64,000 bases of DNA from Symsagittifera roscoffensis (lineage: Eukaryota > Xenacoelomorpha > Acoela > Convolutidae). The stretch is from positions 41,038,672 through 41,102,671 of the forward strand of contig NC_087062.1 in NCBI RefSeq assembly GCF_963678635.1, in the 5' to 3' direction. The translations under genes and the position numbers were made by a program. How positions within the stretch are numbered: position 1 is the stretch's first letter; each line of letters starts with the position of its first letter. The notes under the pieces were generated by a model. It was not told the DNA's origin. It saw only the letters and a list, made by a program, of their open reading frames with translations, and did no database searches. Positions 53,541-64,000 of this stretch are shown piece after piece.

Positions 53541-54655
53541 TTTTTTGAGTCTGGTGTTTTTTGGAGTTGGTTTTGTTGGTGTGCATACACCAACTTTTTT
53601 ATTCTAGGTTCAATGTCTTTTGCCTACTACCTCCTTAATCCTAGACTTCAGTTGCCTCAATTTCAACCAAGGTTGTGTACAGGGATAAAATGTCTTTTTT
53701 CGAAAGAGCGTAATTTTCTCGTCTTTTAGTTTTGTGGGATTTTTGTCGGCTTAACTGACTCATGGGGTCTGGACAAAAGCCATCCTTTTTTAAATAGAAA
53801 ATAAGGTGGCTTTTTACGTGCGCGGTTCATGGATCCTTAAATATTTTGTTTCAAATGCCCTTATTTTTTCAAATACGCAGTCTAAAAAACTCAATTTCAG
53901 CGTTTTCCATTTCCAATACTTTCAAACGTCTTCAAACACGATTTCAATTACTATCTTGTCAGTTTACTTAGCGCTCTGTTTTTTTTTCAAAGGGATAGTT
54001 GCTTCAAAAGTTGTTATGCACGGTTTTTTCCATTGGTTGGCGTCCTATATTTTTACCGATGTGCTCCTTGAAATAATTCTTTGACAAATAGTTGCGTTTT
54101 TGCTTTTTGGTTGGGTCTTCGTTCATTTGTTCCTTTGGGTATTAGGATGGGTATTGCAGTTTGATACTATGATTTTTCCCTTTTTTTATCAAAAAGAGAA
54201 TTAGCAAATTTACTAACGTGCGCTCGTGGATGCGATACAGGTGGTAGTTGTTTGTTATCTTGATGTCTATGGTAAGCGTTCGTTTATCGAGATTGCGGCT
54301 TATTCGGTGTCAACTTAAACTTAGTCGATTTATTTACTTACAGTTTTCTATGTCGTATTTTTTTTAAAGTTGATTAACCTTTTCAGGAAGTAATTTGTAA
54401 ATCAAGCTGACTCACGAACACACTTTTTAAAATATGAAATGTACACGATTTTTTCTTTCTTTCAAGTGTTAATGAGTGAAGGGATTTATCACTTGTACAG
54501 GTCGTGTTGCAGTTTTTTTCGTTTTTTTCTTCAGGAAAAAAAATAAAACGTAATTCAAGCTCCAATTTGATTCAATTGGGTTAATTTTATGAAAACAAAA
54601 GTTCTTTAATTTCTTCGAAATTCAAACTTTGTTATGTTTTTGGGTGTTGGCAGTT
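53541..54655. other. Unassigned T-rich DNA
   Basis: No gene or defined repeat apart from another TTTGTCGGCTTAACTGAC motif near 53,735. Confidence 0.45.
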
Positions 54656-54657
54656 CA

Positions 54658-54860
54658 AGGGTCTTGTAACCGGGTACTAGACTTTTTTTATCCCGTAAAG
54701 CTTTGTTCCACAAGATTTCGGACGTGAAAACGCGTCAACTTGCTTCATAATAAACTCAATTTCAATCAAGCATCCAGCGCATCTGGAATAGAGGTAACTC
54801 AAGTGCTTAAGATGACAACGGCTTGTGGCTCAAATGCGTATGGGGCCTGTTCTTTTTTTT
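54658..54860 (+). repeat. SINE-like copy 2 (fullest)
   Basis: The head AACCGGGTACTAGACTTTTT leads to CCCGTAAAGCTTTGTTCCACAAGATTTCGG, then TTGCTTCATAATAAACTCAA. A tRNA-like part follows: CATCTGGAATAGAGGTAACTC (A-box-like) and TGTGGCTCAAATGCG (B-box-like). It aligns in order with the copy at 59,085-59,275. Confidence 0.5.
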
Positions 54861-55940
54861 GCGAACTAGAAATTTTATGCTTTTTCGGGCTGTCGTCCGT
54901 CTGTTTTGAGAATTGTTAATGCAATTTCGAGAGACCCATAAGTTCATCGGTTAAGATAATTGACTTTTGTTTTTTATTTAATTTGTATTTTTTGAATAAT
55001 TTTAAAGAATTAAAAAAAAAATTATGATTAAAAAAAAAGAAATAGATGAAAACATTTTTTGGCACAACGGGTGTCTGCTCAAAAATTTTAAGCTTTCTTT
55101 CCGCTAGTTCATTTTTGTTGTGCTGAAATTTTAGTTTTCTGGTTCGCAAGTGGTGCAAAGTTCTTGTTCGCCTCTGTGTATCATGTTACATTGCTTTAGT
55201 TCTGCATTTGGTTATATTAAATTAAATTAAAAATACCATCTTCGATATTTTGCTTGAAAAGTTTATTTTTGAAAGTTTCTAATATTGTTTCTTTTTCAAG
55301 TCCCGCTCAAATTCAAATTGTTTTTGTTTATGTTTTTTGCTTAATTGATTCAATGATGTGCGTTATTCGCATATTTATTTGTTTTCCTAAAATTTTGGTG
55401 TTTTTATCGAAATTTTCATTTTCGAAATTCTGTTTTTCGAATGTAAAATGTTCCTTGTTGCCTAGTATTTCATGTATCAGTTTCTGTTCTAATCACTTTT
55501 TTGTCAGTTTTTTGTGAGAGTTTGAAAAAATTAGTTTCCACATATTGAATTATTTGAAAGTTTTTGAAAAGTATAAGTCTTTAAACTTAATCAGGTGTTT
55601 TCATTTTATGATTTTTGAGCTTCTTCTTCCTCTGGCATAATTTATCTTGGCTACCGTTAGATAAAGACTCTGTGGTTTTTAGTTTTAACTGATGTCAAAA
55701 AAATCATTCAGAGAACTGGATTTTTGGAATTTTAAATTTGGATGGAGTTTAAATTTGAATTTTTAATTTTTTTGTGCATTTCTGAGATTCTTTTTTAGCT
55801 CGTCCTCTGATCATTTAGATGAATGGGTGGGCTGGCATCTGAATAAGCTTGTCTCTTTTAAAAATCATTCGGATTTTTTTGCTCATCAAAAAAATGCCAT
55901 TCGCGATTTTTTTAAATCTCGCAAAACTATTCAATCTTTT
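54861..55940. other. Unassigned T-rich DNA
   Basis: No gene recognised. Long T runs and A/T mixtures only. Confidence 0.45.
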
Positions 55941-55944
55941 TTAT

Positions 55945-56030
55945 TAGCCTTGCGATAAGCAAGGTTATTGCAATCAGGTACTTCAGGTACTAGACTTTTT
56001 TCCCGTAACTAGCTTTGTTCACAGGATTTT
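55945..56030 (+). repeat. SINE-like copy 3 (head only)
   Basis: GGTACTAGACTTTTTTCCCGTAA followed by CTTTGTTCACAGGATTT, preceded by a partial repeat of the head (AGGTACTTC). The tRNA-like part is not seen here. Confidence 0.5.
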
Positions 56031-56529
56031 TGTTTTTGCAAGATAACCATTTCACCGAAGTAGCACTTTTAACAGCTCTAATTATTGATCCAGAGTCACT
56101 GTTTAGAATCAATGAGTTACTGGGTATACAGCTGGAAAATTTTTCAGTTACAAATTGATTTTTTGTTGGTTTGTTGATTTCTTCCAAATTTCTTGTTGGC
56201 TTATTTGTCGGGTGATTTTTACTTACAATATATTCAATTCGACTCTTTTATTCAATTCAATTTTGAAGATCGTTACTATTTTTCAGGGAGTTGTTTCTTT
56301 ACACGCTAAAACTTAGCTTAAAATGTTTTTTTTTCATTTTTCTTAATTTTTTAAATTTTCGATTTAATGATACGAGAGTGTGTACAGTTAGCTTAAAGCA
56401 TTTTTCATTTTGAATCCATCCAAGCTGATGGCACAGCGTATAGTTTTTCAATTTTTTAAAATAAAATTTCTGTAAATTTTTGTTAGGCATTTTTGACTTT
56501 ACTGTGTTGTCTACAAAGATGTTTTTATA

Positions 56530-56745
56530 AATTCAGTCAACCATCCGGCGTAGAAGTAACACATCGTCTTGAGACGGTAAGGGCTTTCGGTTCCATTTTT
56601 TTCGGACTATCGATCGTGTGTTTATTTCTGTCGGCTTAATTACTGTAGCGTAAATATTTTTGAAAGTTCAACTTTCCTCCAGGTTGCTGTAACACCTAAG
56701 CTTGAGACAATAATGGGGTTCGATTTCAATTGAGACCTGTTTGTT
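56530..56745 (+). repeat. Decayed tRNA-like SINE pieces
   Basis: AACCATCCGGCGTAGAAGTAAC ... GGCTTTCGGTTCCA (56,537-56,597) and GCTGTAACACCTAAGCTTG ... GGGGTTCGATTTC (56,687-56,730) each pair an A-box-like with a B-box-like segment. They resemble the tRNA-like part of the copies at 54.66 and 59.08 kb. Confidence 0.4.
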
Positions 56746-56912
56746 TTTCGAAATAAAAATTTTTTGCCTTGTATTATTTTCTATCTGCTTATTTTTGTCG
56801 GTTTATTTCCCGCAGAAAGGATTTTTTGAAATAAGAATTTTTGGCTATTTTAGATTATTGTCCATCTACTTATTTTTGTCGGATAATTTCCCGCAGAAAG
56901 GATTTTTTGAAA
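56738..56912 (+). repeat. Tandem ~87-bp duplication
   Basis: Two adjacent copies each end in TTTCCCGCAGAAAGGATTTTTTGAAA, at 56,807-56,832 and 56,887-56,912. Each contains TTATTTTTGTCGGTTTA or TTATTTTTGTCGGATAA. About 85% alike by eye. No coding meaning. Confidence 0.75.
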
Positions 56913-56997
56913 GTTCGGTTTAGTTCTAGCTTTCCGAAAGTTCCTATTGAAGTTTTAAATCGAATGAGTATATTTATATTCGTATGAGTAATTGTAA

Positions 56998-57870
56998 GGC
57001 CCTCGGGTTAATGTGGGCAAAATCAAGGGAATGGGAGACCTCCCTAGTGTCACCCGTATTGCTGCTGTCGATCCTTGCGGCATTTGTGGAACTAGAGTTG
57101 GCAAAAACTCGATTATGTGCACTCTTTGCAGAAAATGGGTATTAGAGGAAGTTTATCTCCACACGAGTTGAGTTTTCAGTGTTCTACATGCCAAACCCCA
57201 GCTGCAAGTGATCCTGCACCCCGTAACAGTTTCGACGAGTAAGAGAGTGTTAGTCAGTTTTGTTACTTGGAACACACGTTGCTTGCTACTGGATACTGTG
57301 AAATTGCTATAAACGAGCGTATCAAGAAGGCATGGTTTGCGTTTCATAACCATGGTGGGGTTTTACTCGGGAAACGGGGATTGTCCATGAAACAAAGAGG
57401 TATTATTCATTGTGCTTGTGTTCGACCAGTGATGACGTGCTCCTGTGAAACTTGGACACTCAAATTAGAACACAAACGCAGGTTACTTTCAACGGAAAGG
57501 CGCATGACCAGAATGATGTGTGGAGTAACCTTATTAGATCGCATTCCATCGGACTCGATTTTGAGCCGACTTGGTATTCAGAAGACCGTTATTGACTGTG
57601 TTGAAAAATCTAAATTGCGATTGTTTGGGCATGTCGTGCGTAGAGAAGATAGTAGTCCAATCCAAGAAGCGTTTTTCCTTGAGGTCCCTGGAAAAAAGGC
57701 ACAAAGGAAGACCAAGAAAGACATGGATAGAGGACGTGAAGGAGGAAATGAGAAGACGAGGACTGACGGAAGCCGACGCAGACGACCGCAAACTCTGGCG
57801 CTCGAAGATTCAGGAGCGCCCCGCCGAACCCGTTTGAACGGGATAAGGCCGCAATGATGATGATGATGAA
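56998..57870 (+). mobile_element. 5'-truncated LINE insertion with 15-bp target duplication
   Basis: The insert is flanked by TATGAGTAATTGTAA on both sides (56,983-56,997 and 57,871-57,885), the hallmark of target-primed insertion. It begins inside a LINE and ends with an (ATG)n-type tail before the second flank. The body encodes a cysteine-rich motif and the C-terminal domain of a non-LTR reverse transcriptase. It differs from the CR1-like LINE at 18.8-23.3 kb. Intact flanking duplications suggest moderate to young age. Confidence 0.88.
57000..57860 (+). pseudogene. LINE RT C-terminal domain, broken
   Basis: Starting near 57,080, CGICGTRVGKNSIMCTLCRKW is a Cys-rich motif seen in this class of LINE. 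A stop at 57,165-57,167 and a frame change near 57,230 follow. From 57,267 the frame reads INERIKKAWFAFHNHG, MKQRGIIHCACVRPVM, CETWTLKLEHKRRL and KSKLRLFGHVVRRED, the typical C-terminal region. Near 57,695 the frame shifts, after which GRPRKTWIEDVKEEMRRRGL and DDRKLWRSKI continue. At least three lesions. The polymerase core itself is missing through 5' truncation. Confidence 0.85.
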
Positions 57871-57937
57871 TATGAGTAATTGTAACAAAAAATTGGTGAA
57901 AACAATTTTCTTTTCATTTGCATTTGAACAAAATCAT

Positions 57938-58000
57938 AGTGTCTTGTAATCTGGAACTAGACTTTTCCCCCGTAAAAAGTGTCCTATAACTTTTCAACTT
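57938..58000 (+). repeat. SINE-like copy 4 (head only)
   Basis: TTGTAATCTGGAACTAGACTTTTCCCCCGTAA matches the head of the repeat at 54,658. The body is not recognisable beyond ~58,000. Confidence 0.45.
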
Positions 58001-58339
58001 GACTTAGTATTGAATCTAAGCTACTTCCATGTTGCTTTGCACTTGCTCTAGATGTAACACGAAATTTTTCTGGTTTTCTGCTTTCGTTTTGTCGGCTTAG
58101 TTGCCATATCACTGATTTTTTTCTGCTGTAAGCAAGTATCATGGTAGTTGCAATTGTTGTCCATTGTAGTTCAGGATGGACTTGAAACTTTGTAATGGTT
58201 TCTTTTTCGATCTACTGGTGTCTGCTCGAAGATTATCGGCTATGTTTTTGGTCTGCAAGTTTTGTTCCGTTGCTATTTTAAATTCAGGTGTTTTGCTTGA
58301 AATGTTTGCCTAGAATTCCTGTCGGAGGAAACATGTATT

Positions 58340-59070
58340 AGGAAATTATGTGCGATTGGGTTTCAAATTAATTCTTCGAGACCCTTTGGACTTTGCAAAT
58401 GTGAATACGCCCAAAATTTTTAAGACAAAAAGCTCTGGCTCTCAAAAAAGTTTTAATTTTGATGTATTGATTTTTGAAATTTTTTGTTTTTCTCGAGTAC
58501 AACCCTCCCAAATCTCAGTTATTGGGTTCTATCGAATTGAAGGTCTTAGTGAATCTCTGCATAAGCGGTTACGCCCAATTTTTTTAAACAAAAAAACTCT
58601 ATGATTCTGGGAGATGTCAAATTTTGATTTGTTGACCGTTTTTTGGATTTTTCTTGATAACTATCCTGTCAAATCTGATATCATAGGTTTATTCAAACAA
58701 AAAATTTTTTAAAGCCTACTTTTACAATTGGCTACGCCCAATTTTTTTGAAAAAAAATGTTATCGCGTCAAAAAAGTCACTTTTTGGAAACTTTTTGACT
58801 TTACTCCCCCGGGTCGAAACTTTTGATACGGAGTAAAACTTCTGACAATGGTGTCATAACTTTGACAGACTTTTTTGGAATTTTTTTACAGTTTACTCAG
58901 TGTCAAAACTACCGTGCCAATTTTCAGGCAAAAAACTTGAATTGGTCTATCGAAAAACCGTCTTTGGGATTATTCTGTACTTACGGGGCCTCGGCCTGCT
59001 TTCTGTACAAAAAAATATATAAACTATTGACAGTTTTTAGGAAGTTTTTGAATTTTCTTAAAACTACCCT
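58340..59070 (+). repeat. ~165-bp satellite-like array, copy group 2
   Basis: Cores TACGCCCAAAATTTTT at 58,406, TACGCCCAATTTTTTT at 58,570 and TACGCCCAATTTTTTT at 58,733 are spaced 164 and 163 bases. Between them lie phrases such as TGTTGACCGTTTTTTGGATTTT, AACTATCCTGTCAAATCTGA and, further on, AAACTACCGTGCCAATTTTCAG. A more diverged part continues to 59,070. Old tandem repeat, same unit as at 51.0-51.3 kb. Confidence 0.75.
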
Positions 59071-59079
59071 ATCAAATCT

Positions 59080-59275
59080 GGGTACTAGATTGTTTTTCCT
59101 GAAAACAACTTTGTTCACAGGTTTCATCTGGACTCATCTCCTGGTCGTAAATTGGTTCATAATAATTCAAATTGTTTAACGTCTCCGACGCAATTAGCCT
59201 GGAGATAACGAATACGCCTGGGACCGTAAAGGTACTAGGTTCAAATCTGACCAGAAACTTTTTTTAACGGGAAAT
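59080..59275 (+). repeat. SINE-like copy 5 with clear B-box
   Basis: GGGTACTAGATTGTTTTTCC and CTTTGTTCACAGGTTTCATC lead to GGTTCATAATAATTCAAATTG, then the tRNA-like part AATTAGCCTGGAGATAACG (A-box-like) and AGGTTCAAATCTGACC (B-box). It ends in a T-rich stretch. Best evidence that this family is a tRNA-derived SINE with an unusual 5' head placed before the tRNA-like part. Confidence 0.55.
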
Positions 59276-59980
59276 ATTCTGTTTGAAATAAAAGTGTCAG
59301 CCTTTTATTTGTCTGTTGATAATTTGTAGTCTTAGTTGCCGGATTTTAGAATCGTTTTTTGACGCTGTCCGCAATTTTTATTTTAGTTGCTTTTATTGTT
59401 TTGATTAACTCATGCAATTTGTAATTTTACTTACCTTGACTGCAGGTTTATTTTTTTATTTCGCTTAAAATTTTTGTTCGGCCCAAATTATTTCGGCCTA
59501 TCTTTTATCGGTTTAGTGACCTAATTTTGGTTGTTTCAATGGTCTTTTTAATGCTTTGCGAGAGCTCGGAAAATCATTTTGGTCGACCTAAAAATGTTCG
59601 ACTATTTTTTTTTGGAAAATACCCCCTCCTTAGTTGCTACATCACTGATTTTTTAAATGTGTTGCAAGCGTTTTTTATTTGCTCCTTTATTTGTGAAATT
59701 ACCATTCCTGACTCTTTTTTTTGCTTCGCCTCTGAATTGTATTTTTTGTAACGCTCTTTGTTTCGCTTTTGTTTTGTTTCGATTTTTGAAATTTATATGA
59801 AGATGATAATAGATGATAGCAGAACATCATGCATTCGCTAGTTATTTTTGTTTTTGCTCCAGTATATAAAAAAACTTCAATACTTCAAAATTTTGTTACT
59901 AATTAAGATATTGCACAGCAAAATAATATTGGATAAATTTAGACATAAATTAAGAGTTTTGAGTCTGCCAGGGAAAGCTA
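59276..59980. other. Spacer and 3' region of the BCL11-like gene
   Basis: AT-rich, no gene. As the BCL11-like gene reads leftwards into it, its 3' UTR must lie here. No single poly(A) signal is decisive; TTTATT-type complements of AATAAA occur at several places, for example near 59,392 and 59,449. Confidence 0.45.
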
Positions 59981-62900
59981 TCAGAATTTGTCGTGATATT
60001 TTTTTATGTGCTTCTCTAAAGTCGAATAGACCGAAAACGGCATTTTGCATATGTCGCACAGAAACGTCTCTCGTCCTTCTCTTCCGTGCGTTCTCATGTG
60101 ACGTGTGAGCTTACTGCTCTGTGCACACGCATAGTTACACAGCGTGCAGTGATATGGTTTTTCGCCTGTATGCGTGCGTCTGTGAACGGTCAAGTTGCTG
60201 CAGTTTTTGAACACTTTTCCACAGAATTCGCACGTGTCGGTTCTTCGACTTCCGGTTGATGATGTCGAAGTAACGGAACCCTGCATACCTCCTGATGAGG
60301 CAGTCTGGGATCCAAACATAGGAGGTTTAGGTGGTGCTGTTATCGACATTTTGGCTGCGGATTCTAGATTGGCGGCAATTCGTGAGCTCAAGTGTGAGTT
60401 ATTTTGGACAGTGTTGTATAATGCACTGTATCCATTAAGTTGAGGTTGCTGTAAAAGTGAAGCGGGGTTCTTGGAATTGAGCAGCCAGTTTTTGAGCAGC
60501 TCATTGGATAGTGAACGTTGTGCAAACTCAGATTCAGCATCCGGTCTTCGAGATCCGTTTTTGTCGTTGAAGAATTGCGCTTGATTAATTGCTGCCGTCC
60601 CTATTTTACTGTACTGCGAGAAATTCATGGGAAAACTAGGGTGTTGTGACGTTGGTTGTTGGAAAAGGTGACTCATATGTGCTGGTAGGGTCGAACTGTT
60701 GACTGGAATGTTAGGAATCGTCTTGATATCACTTCGTTTGTCGCTCATAGCCATAAATGGGTGCTGGCTTTTCTCACTGGATGGACTCGAAGAAATGGGT
60801 TGGTAAGATATAAGTGAGCGTTTTACTGCATTGTTGCCTTGTGAGTGATTAAAAGCCATGGCGTTTAAGTTTCCTGGTAGTCCGAGCGAAGCTAGGGTTG
60901 AGTAATTGAGTACATTAGGCGGAATGCCAAAGCTGTTCACGGAGGATGATGGGATAGAAGTGTGAATGCGTTGTGACGTAGGCGGTGCCTGGACGGAAAC
61001 GTTGGGATTCAGGACCCTGGATTGTTGTTGTTGTTGGTTGATTTGGTTTTGAATCTGCTGCTGGTATAGCTTGCTCAATAAAACAGCATCCAATCCTAGT
61101 CCATTTGGAACCGAGCCATTGAGAAGTATTGCTTGTTGCTGAAGAATCTGGTTGATTGGAATGTTCCCGGCCGACGCTAATGACGCTACCATGTTGGGGA
61201 ATTTGTTGACCTCGCTCAATTTGCCTGGATTAGACAAATCCATTCCGCCTGGCCTGGTTTTATCCTGGAGTAGCTTACTATGAAGGATCGATGGATCTCG
61301 TAAATTTCCAGTGGCTGTTGAATATGTTTCAGTGCATGGTATGTTAAATGAACCTCTAGACGCTGATTGTTTGAATTTGTCTAAGATTGTTTCGGGTAAC
61401 TCATATCTAGGCGTAGATGTGGGCTGTACAATTTTATCCTGCTCTTCATCGGCAAACCATCGATGGATCTTTCCCCCTGATGTTTTGCTTGATTTTGTTG
61501 ACTCCTTTGAAGATTTTTGCGACTTCTCTTCACGCTCTGCCGTTTCCATTGCACTGTTTGGCGACGAGGTGTCGACAAAAAGAGTGGCGTTTTCCGATTT
61601 CATTTTCTGGTTTTCTTTTTTCACGCTGAAATCTTGGGGTTTCTTTTGTCCTCTTTCCAACAATTTAAGCCGATGAGCTCGCAAATGGATTTTCAATTTG
61701 GTGATCTAAAACATAAATTTAGCTTTTATTAATATTGATATTAAAAATTGACTAATACGTTTCGAAACATAGTAAATTATAAAATCAGCTATGATTGGTA
61801 TTCAGCATTAGTTAGTTCGGTCCATTCAGAACGCCAATCATTGTTAGGTGATTCTTTTATTTAAAATTGTGGAAAAAATAATTAACCACGACTGTGAGGT
61901 TGGACCGCTCAATTAGTTAGCTACTGCTTCAATTTCAAAAATGCAGGACGGCTGGTTAAGGGGTGAAGGTGTCTTTGATGTTCAATTCACTAAGGTGCTG
62001 TTGAGTTTTGTTTTCGCGTTCGGTTCATTTAAATTGGAAATTTGAAAGTGGTGAACAAATTTGTTTGGGCTTTTTAGTTAGTTTTCGTCGTCTATTTGAC
62101 ATTATGGAGGGGCCAATTACGATGGACTTTTAACAATGACTGACATTAGTTTCAATTGTTGTTAGCTCACACAAGTAGTGCAAATGGTCTTGGCCTTTTC
62201 ATTTTTTCAATTCAAAAACAAACTCGCGGGAGCCTTTTTATGTCTTTATCTTCAGTCTGTACAGGACTGCAGTGCAGTCACTTTTATGGACTACCTGTTC
62301 TTCACAATCGGAAAATGTTAATAAATCAAGTCATAATTGTTGCGATAATGTATTTATCAACCCATGTTTATTCAGCTCAGTCCGAGTAAACTATAATGTG
62401 TTGTCCGCTATCTTTTTATTCATATCTTCCCTGCTTTCACTGACTGTTTTTAACAGTTTTCTCTTGTATTTTTCTGCTGATGCTTTCCTTAATTGAGCTG
62501 TCCCTTAGAAATAATTTAACACACATCTGTTTATTTCCCACTTAATAACTGTCCTCGTGAATTTTCACGGCTAAAATACAACTTCGCGAGATCATAAATT
62601 GGTGCTTAATTAAATTTTTCCTGGCCATATTTTCAAATGACCTTTCGCCAATTTTTTAAGTCTTCCTATTGGCAATAACAATAAAAGAGAATATAAAGTG
62701 AGGCAATTTGTATCTATCAATTTGCAATTTGATTTTGGATTGCAACTCTTCTCTTAAATTGATTCGACTCTTAATTCTCCTTCAGTTGTCCTGTCACTGT
62801 ACATCCGCCCAACCGATTCGTCCGATCGCCTTACAGGACCAACGCTCTCTCATTTCCAGAAAGAGAGGCTAACATTCCTAAAGGCCCATTAATGACGGGG

Positions 62901-63983
62901 GGTGTCTATTTACTGGTTATTGTGAGTGAGCAAATGAGGCGGGTTGAAAACATCCCAGCTTTAAAATGTAACTTCCGCGGACAAGAAATAGTTCAAAAAG
63001 AAAATTAGATGTGGAAAATTTAATGCGCAAAAAGAAAAATTTTGCTCAAAATTTCAAAACACAAATAACCAGCGGAAAGTTTGTTTTTAAAAAAAATCAA
63101 ATCTAGCAATAATTTGATAATTTTGGGAACTTACCGAGCTGAAATTGATCTCGCAACGGGCACAGTTAGTATTTTGCCCTTCTTCCTTGCAAGTTTTGAG
63201 GTACTTCTTCAATGCAGATCTGCTTTTAATTTTGACGGCAGAATGAACAACTCCCAATCTTGAACTCGATCTTTGCCCTCGAGAAAAGTTAATCTGAAAA
63301 AAAAACGAACCATTGGTTAAAAACTTTAATTAGCCGAATTTTAAGATTGATATTGTTGCAAAAAGTTATTTGCACAATGAATGAATGGATCTTAATTGTA
63401 CTTTCCATTGCAGACTTGGAATCAATATTTGATTTAACTCTTTTTTGGGGCTAAGGAAAAAAGTATATTTGAGGAATGTTCACTTTTAATGTCTTAAACA
63501 GATGGATTTGTGTTCCGAGGAAATAAGATCGAAGTGCCTTTTTGTTTGACCAGGACAGCAGTACCTCAAGTGATTAAATTCTACCAACAACCAGCCCCCC
63601 TTCCCGCTATTTTTATTACCCTTTGTGGGTCAGAAGTGTGAGGGGCGTCAAGAATTAGACTTGGACTGAGTGTTAAATGGAAGTTGAAAGTGTTTTGCTG
63701 GATTCTGCTTTTGGCAGTTGGCCACTGAATTGGCGCTTTTCATCTTGCCACTCAAGTCACCCCAATTTTTCTTACTTCGCAATTTTCAAATAACTGTCAA
63801 ATTTGCAATAACTGGTGCCCAACCGCAATTTATAAGTCGAGTTAACAATGTTAAAGAAGTGTGAAAAGACATTTTGGTTAATTTGGAAAGAAAACGTAAA
63901 ATACATACTTTTGAGATTTTGAGGCTTGACATTTTTCGATTATCTTTCAACTCTTTGAATAGACTAGGCTCATCAACTTCCAT
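59981..63983 (-). CDS. BCL11: BCL11-like C2H2 zinc-finger transcription factor, three exons
   Basis: Exons 63,909-63,983, 63,135-63,293 and 59,981-61,705, all joins in phase 0, give 652 residues. Finger 1 (C69, C72, H85, H89; CARCEINF...HLRAH) is split by intron 2 and parallels the N-terminal CGQCQMNF finger of vertebrate BCL11. The C-terminal three fingers (568-652) are nearly identical to those of BCL11[50 protein letters not shown]. Between them is a long Ser/Gln/Asn/Pro-rich disordered region with a short Gln run. The middle finger pair of vertebrate BCL11 is absent. Known BCL11 proteins are nuclear repressors in neurons and blood. The frame is open upstream of the first ATG to the window edge, so a longer N-terminus is possible. 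Confidence 0.9.
61706..63134 (-). other. Intron 2 of the BCL11-like gene
   Basis: 1,429 bases, donor GTAAGTTCCC and acceptor TTTATGTTTTAG. It interrupts the first zinc finger between the second Cys and the His pair. A stretch at 62,790-62,960 is less AT-rich than the rest and could be regulatory. No other gene seen. Confidence 0.8.
63294..63908 (-). other. Intron 1 of the BCL11-like gene
   Basis: 615 bases, donor GTATGTATTT and acceptor TCGTTTTTTTTTCAG. It has a moderately GC-richer block around 63,545-63,680, otherwise AT-rich. No gene or repeat recognised. Confidence 0.8.
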
Positions 63984-64000
63984 CTTCCAATGTTCGAAAT

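Noticed and set aside
48128-56923. Many 60-95 codon frames between the two host genes
   Set aside because: Phe/Leu/Ser-rich translations of T-rich DNA, no domains, frequent overlap in different frames.

Overview
This is invertebrate animal nuclear DNA. The evidence is two recognisable animal genes (an RNF19-type RBR ubiquitin ligase and a BCL11-type zinc-finger gene) with GT-AG introns, very AT-rich spacers, LINE and SINE copies, and two virus-like Polinton (Maverick) elements. An ecdysozoan such as an arthropod is my guess, but nothing here fixes the phylum. The sequence is a draft assembly with a 200-base N gap at 41,426-41,625.

Region 1 (1 to about 18,370) is a mostly open Polinton running off the left edge. 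On the minus strand it carries a large protein-primed DNA polymerase B and one unknown NLS-bearing gene. A plus-strand block of about 17 closely packed or overlapping frames follows: a PC4-like protein, a protein with an HxH motif, a DEDD/Maelstrom-like protein, two tandem paralogs, a small membrane protein, the packaging ATPase, the integrase, the minor capsid/penton-like protein, a basic core protein, the major capsid protein and an adenain-like protease. A 12-unit minisatellite and a short terminal motif close the right end.

Region 2 (18,380-35,365) is a repeat graveyard. It holds an SGNH/2A-bearing CR1/jockey-type LINE (18.84-23.34 kb), a 480-bp foldback, a 1.04-kb TIR element with internal ATAATCGATT-type repeats, a decayed minus-strand LINE RT, small palindromes and poly-C/poly-G hairpins.

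Region 3 (35,366-40,235) is an old, heavily decayed Polinton of the same family in the opposite orientation. It has the same gene order, the same terminal motif and a decayed version of the same minisatellite. A second, out-of-order integrase remnant lies at 39.8-40.2 kb. The right ends of the two Polintons face each other across about 17 kb.

Region 4 (40.2-64 kb) is host DNA. It contains the two-exon RNF19-like gene (43,836-46,396, plus), then about 13 kb of T-rich non-coding DNA with a ~165-bp decayed satellite, tRNA-like SINE copies, a small inverted-repeat element and a 5'-truncated LINE bounded by a 15-bp target-site duplication. The three-exon BCL11-like gene (59,981-63,983, minus) is at the right edge.

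The most interesting material is in the Polinton accessory genes (PC4-like, HxH-bearing and DEDD/Maelstrom-like proteins), the regularly spaced E2F-like sites before its polymerase, and the minisatellite conserved between two elements of very different age.
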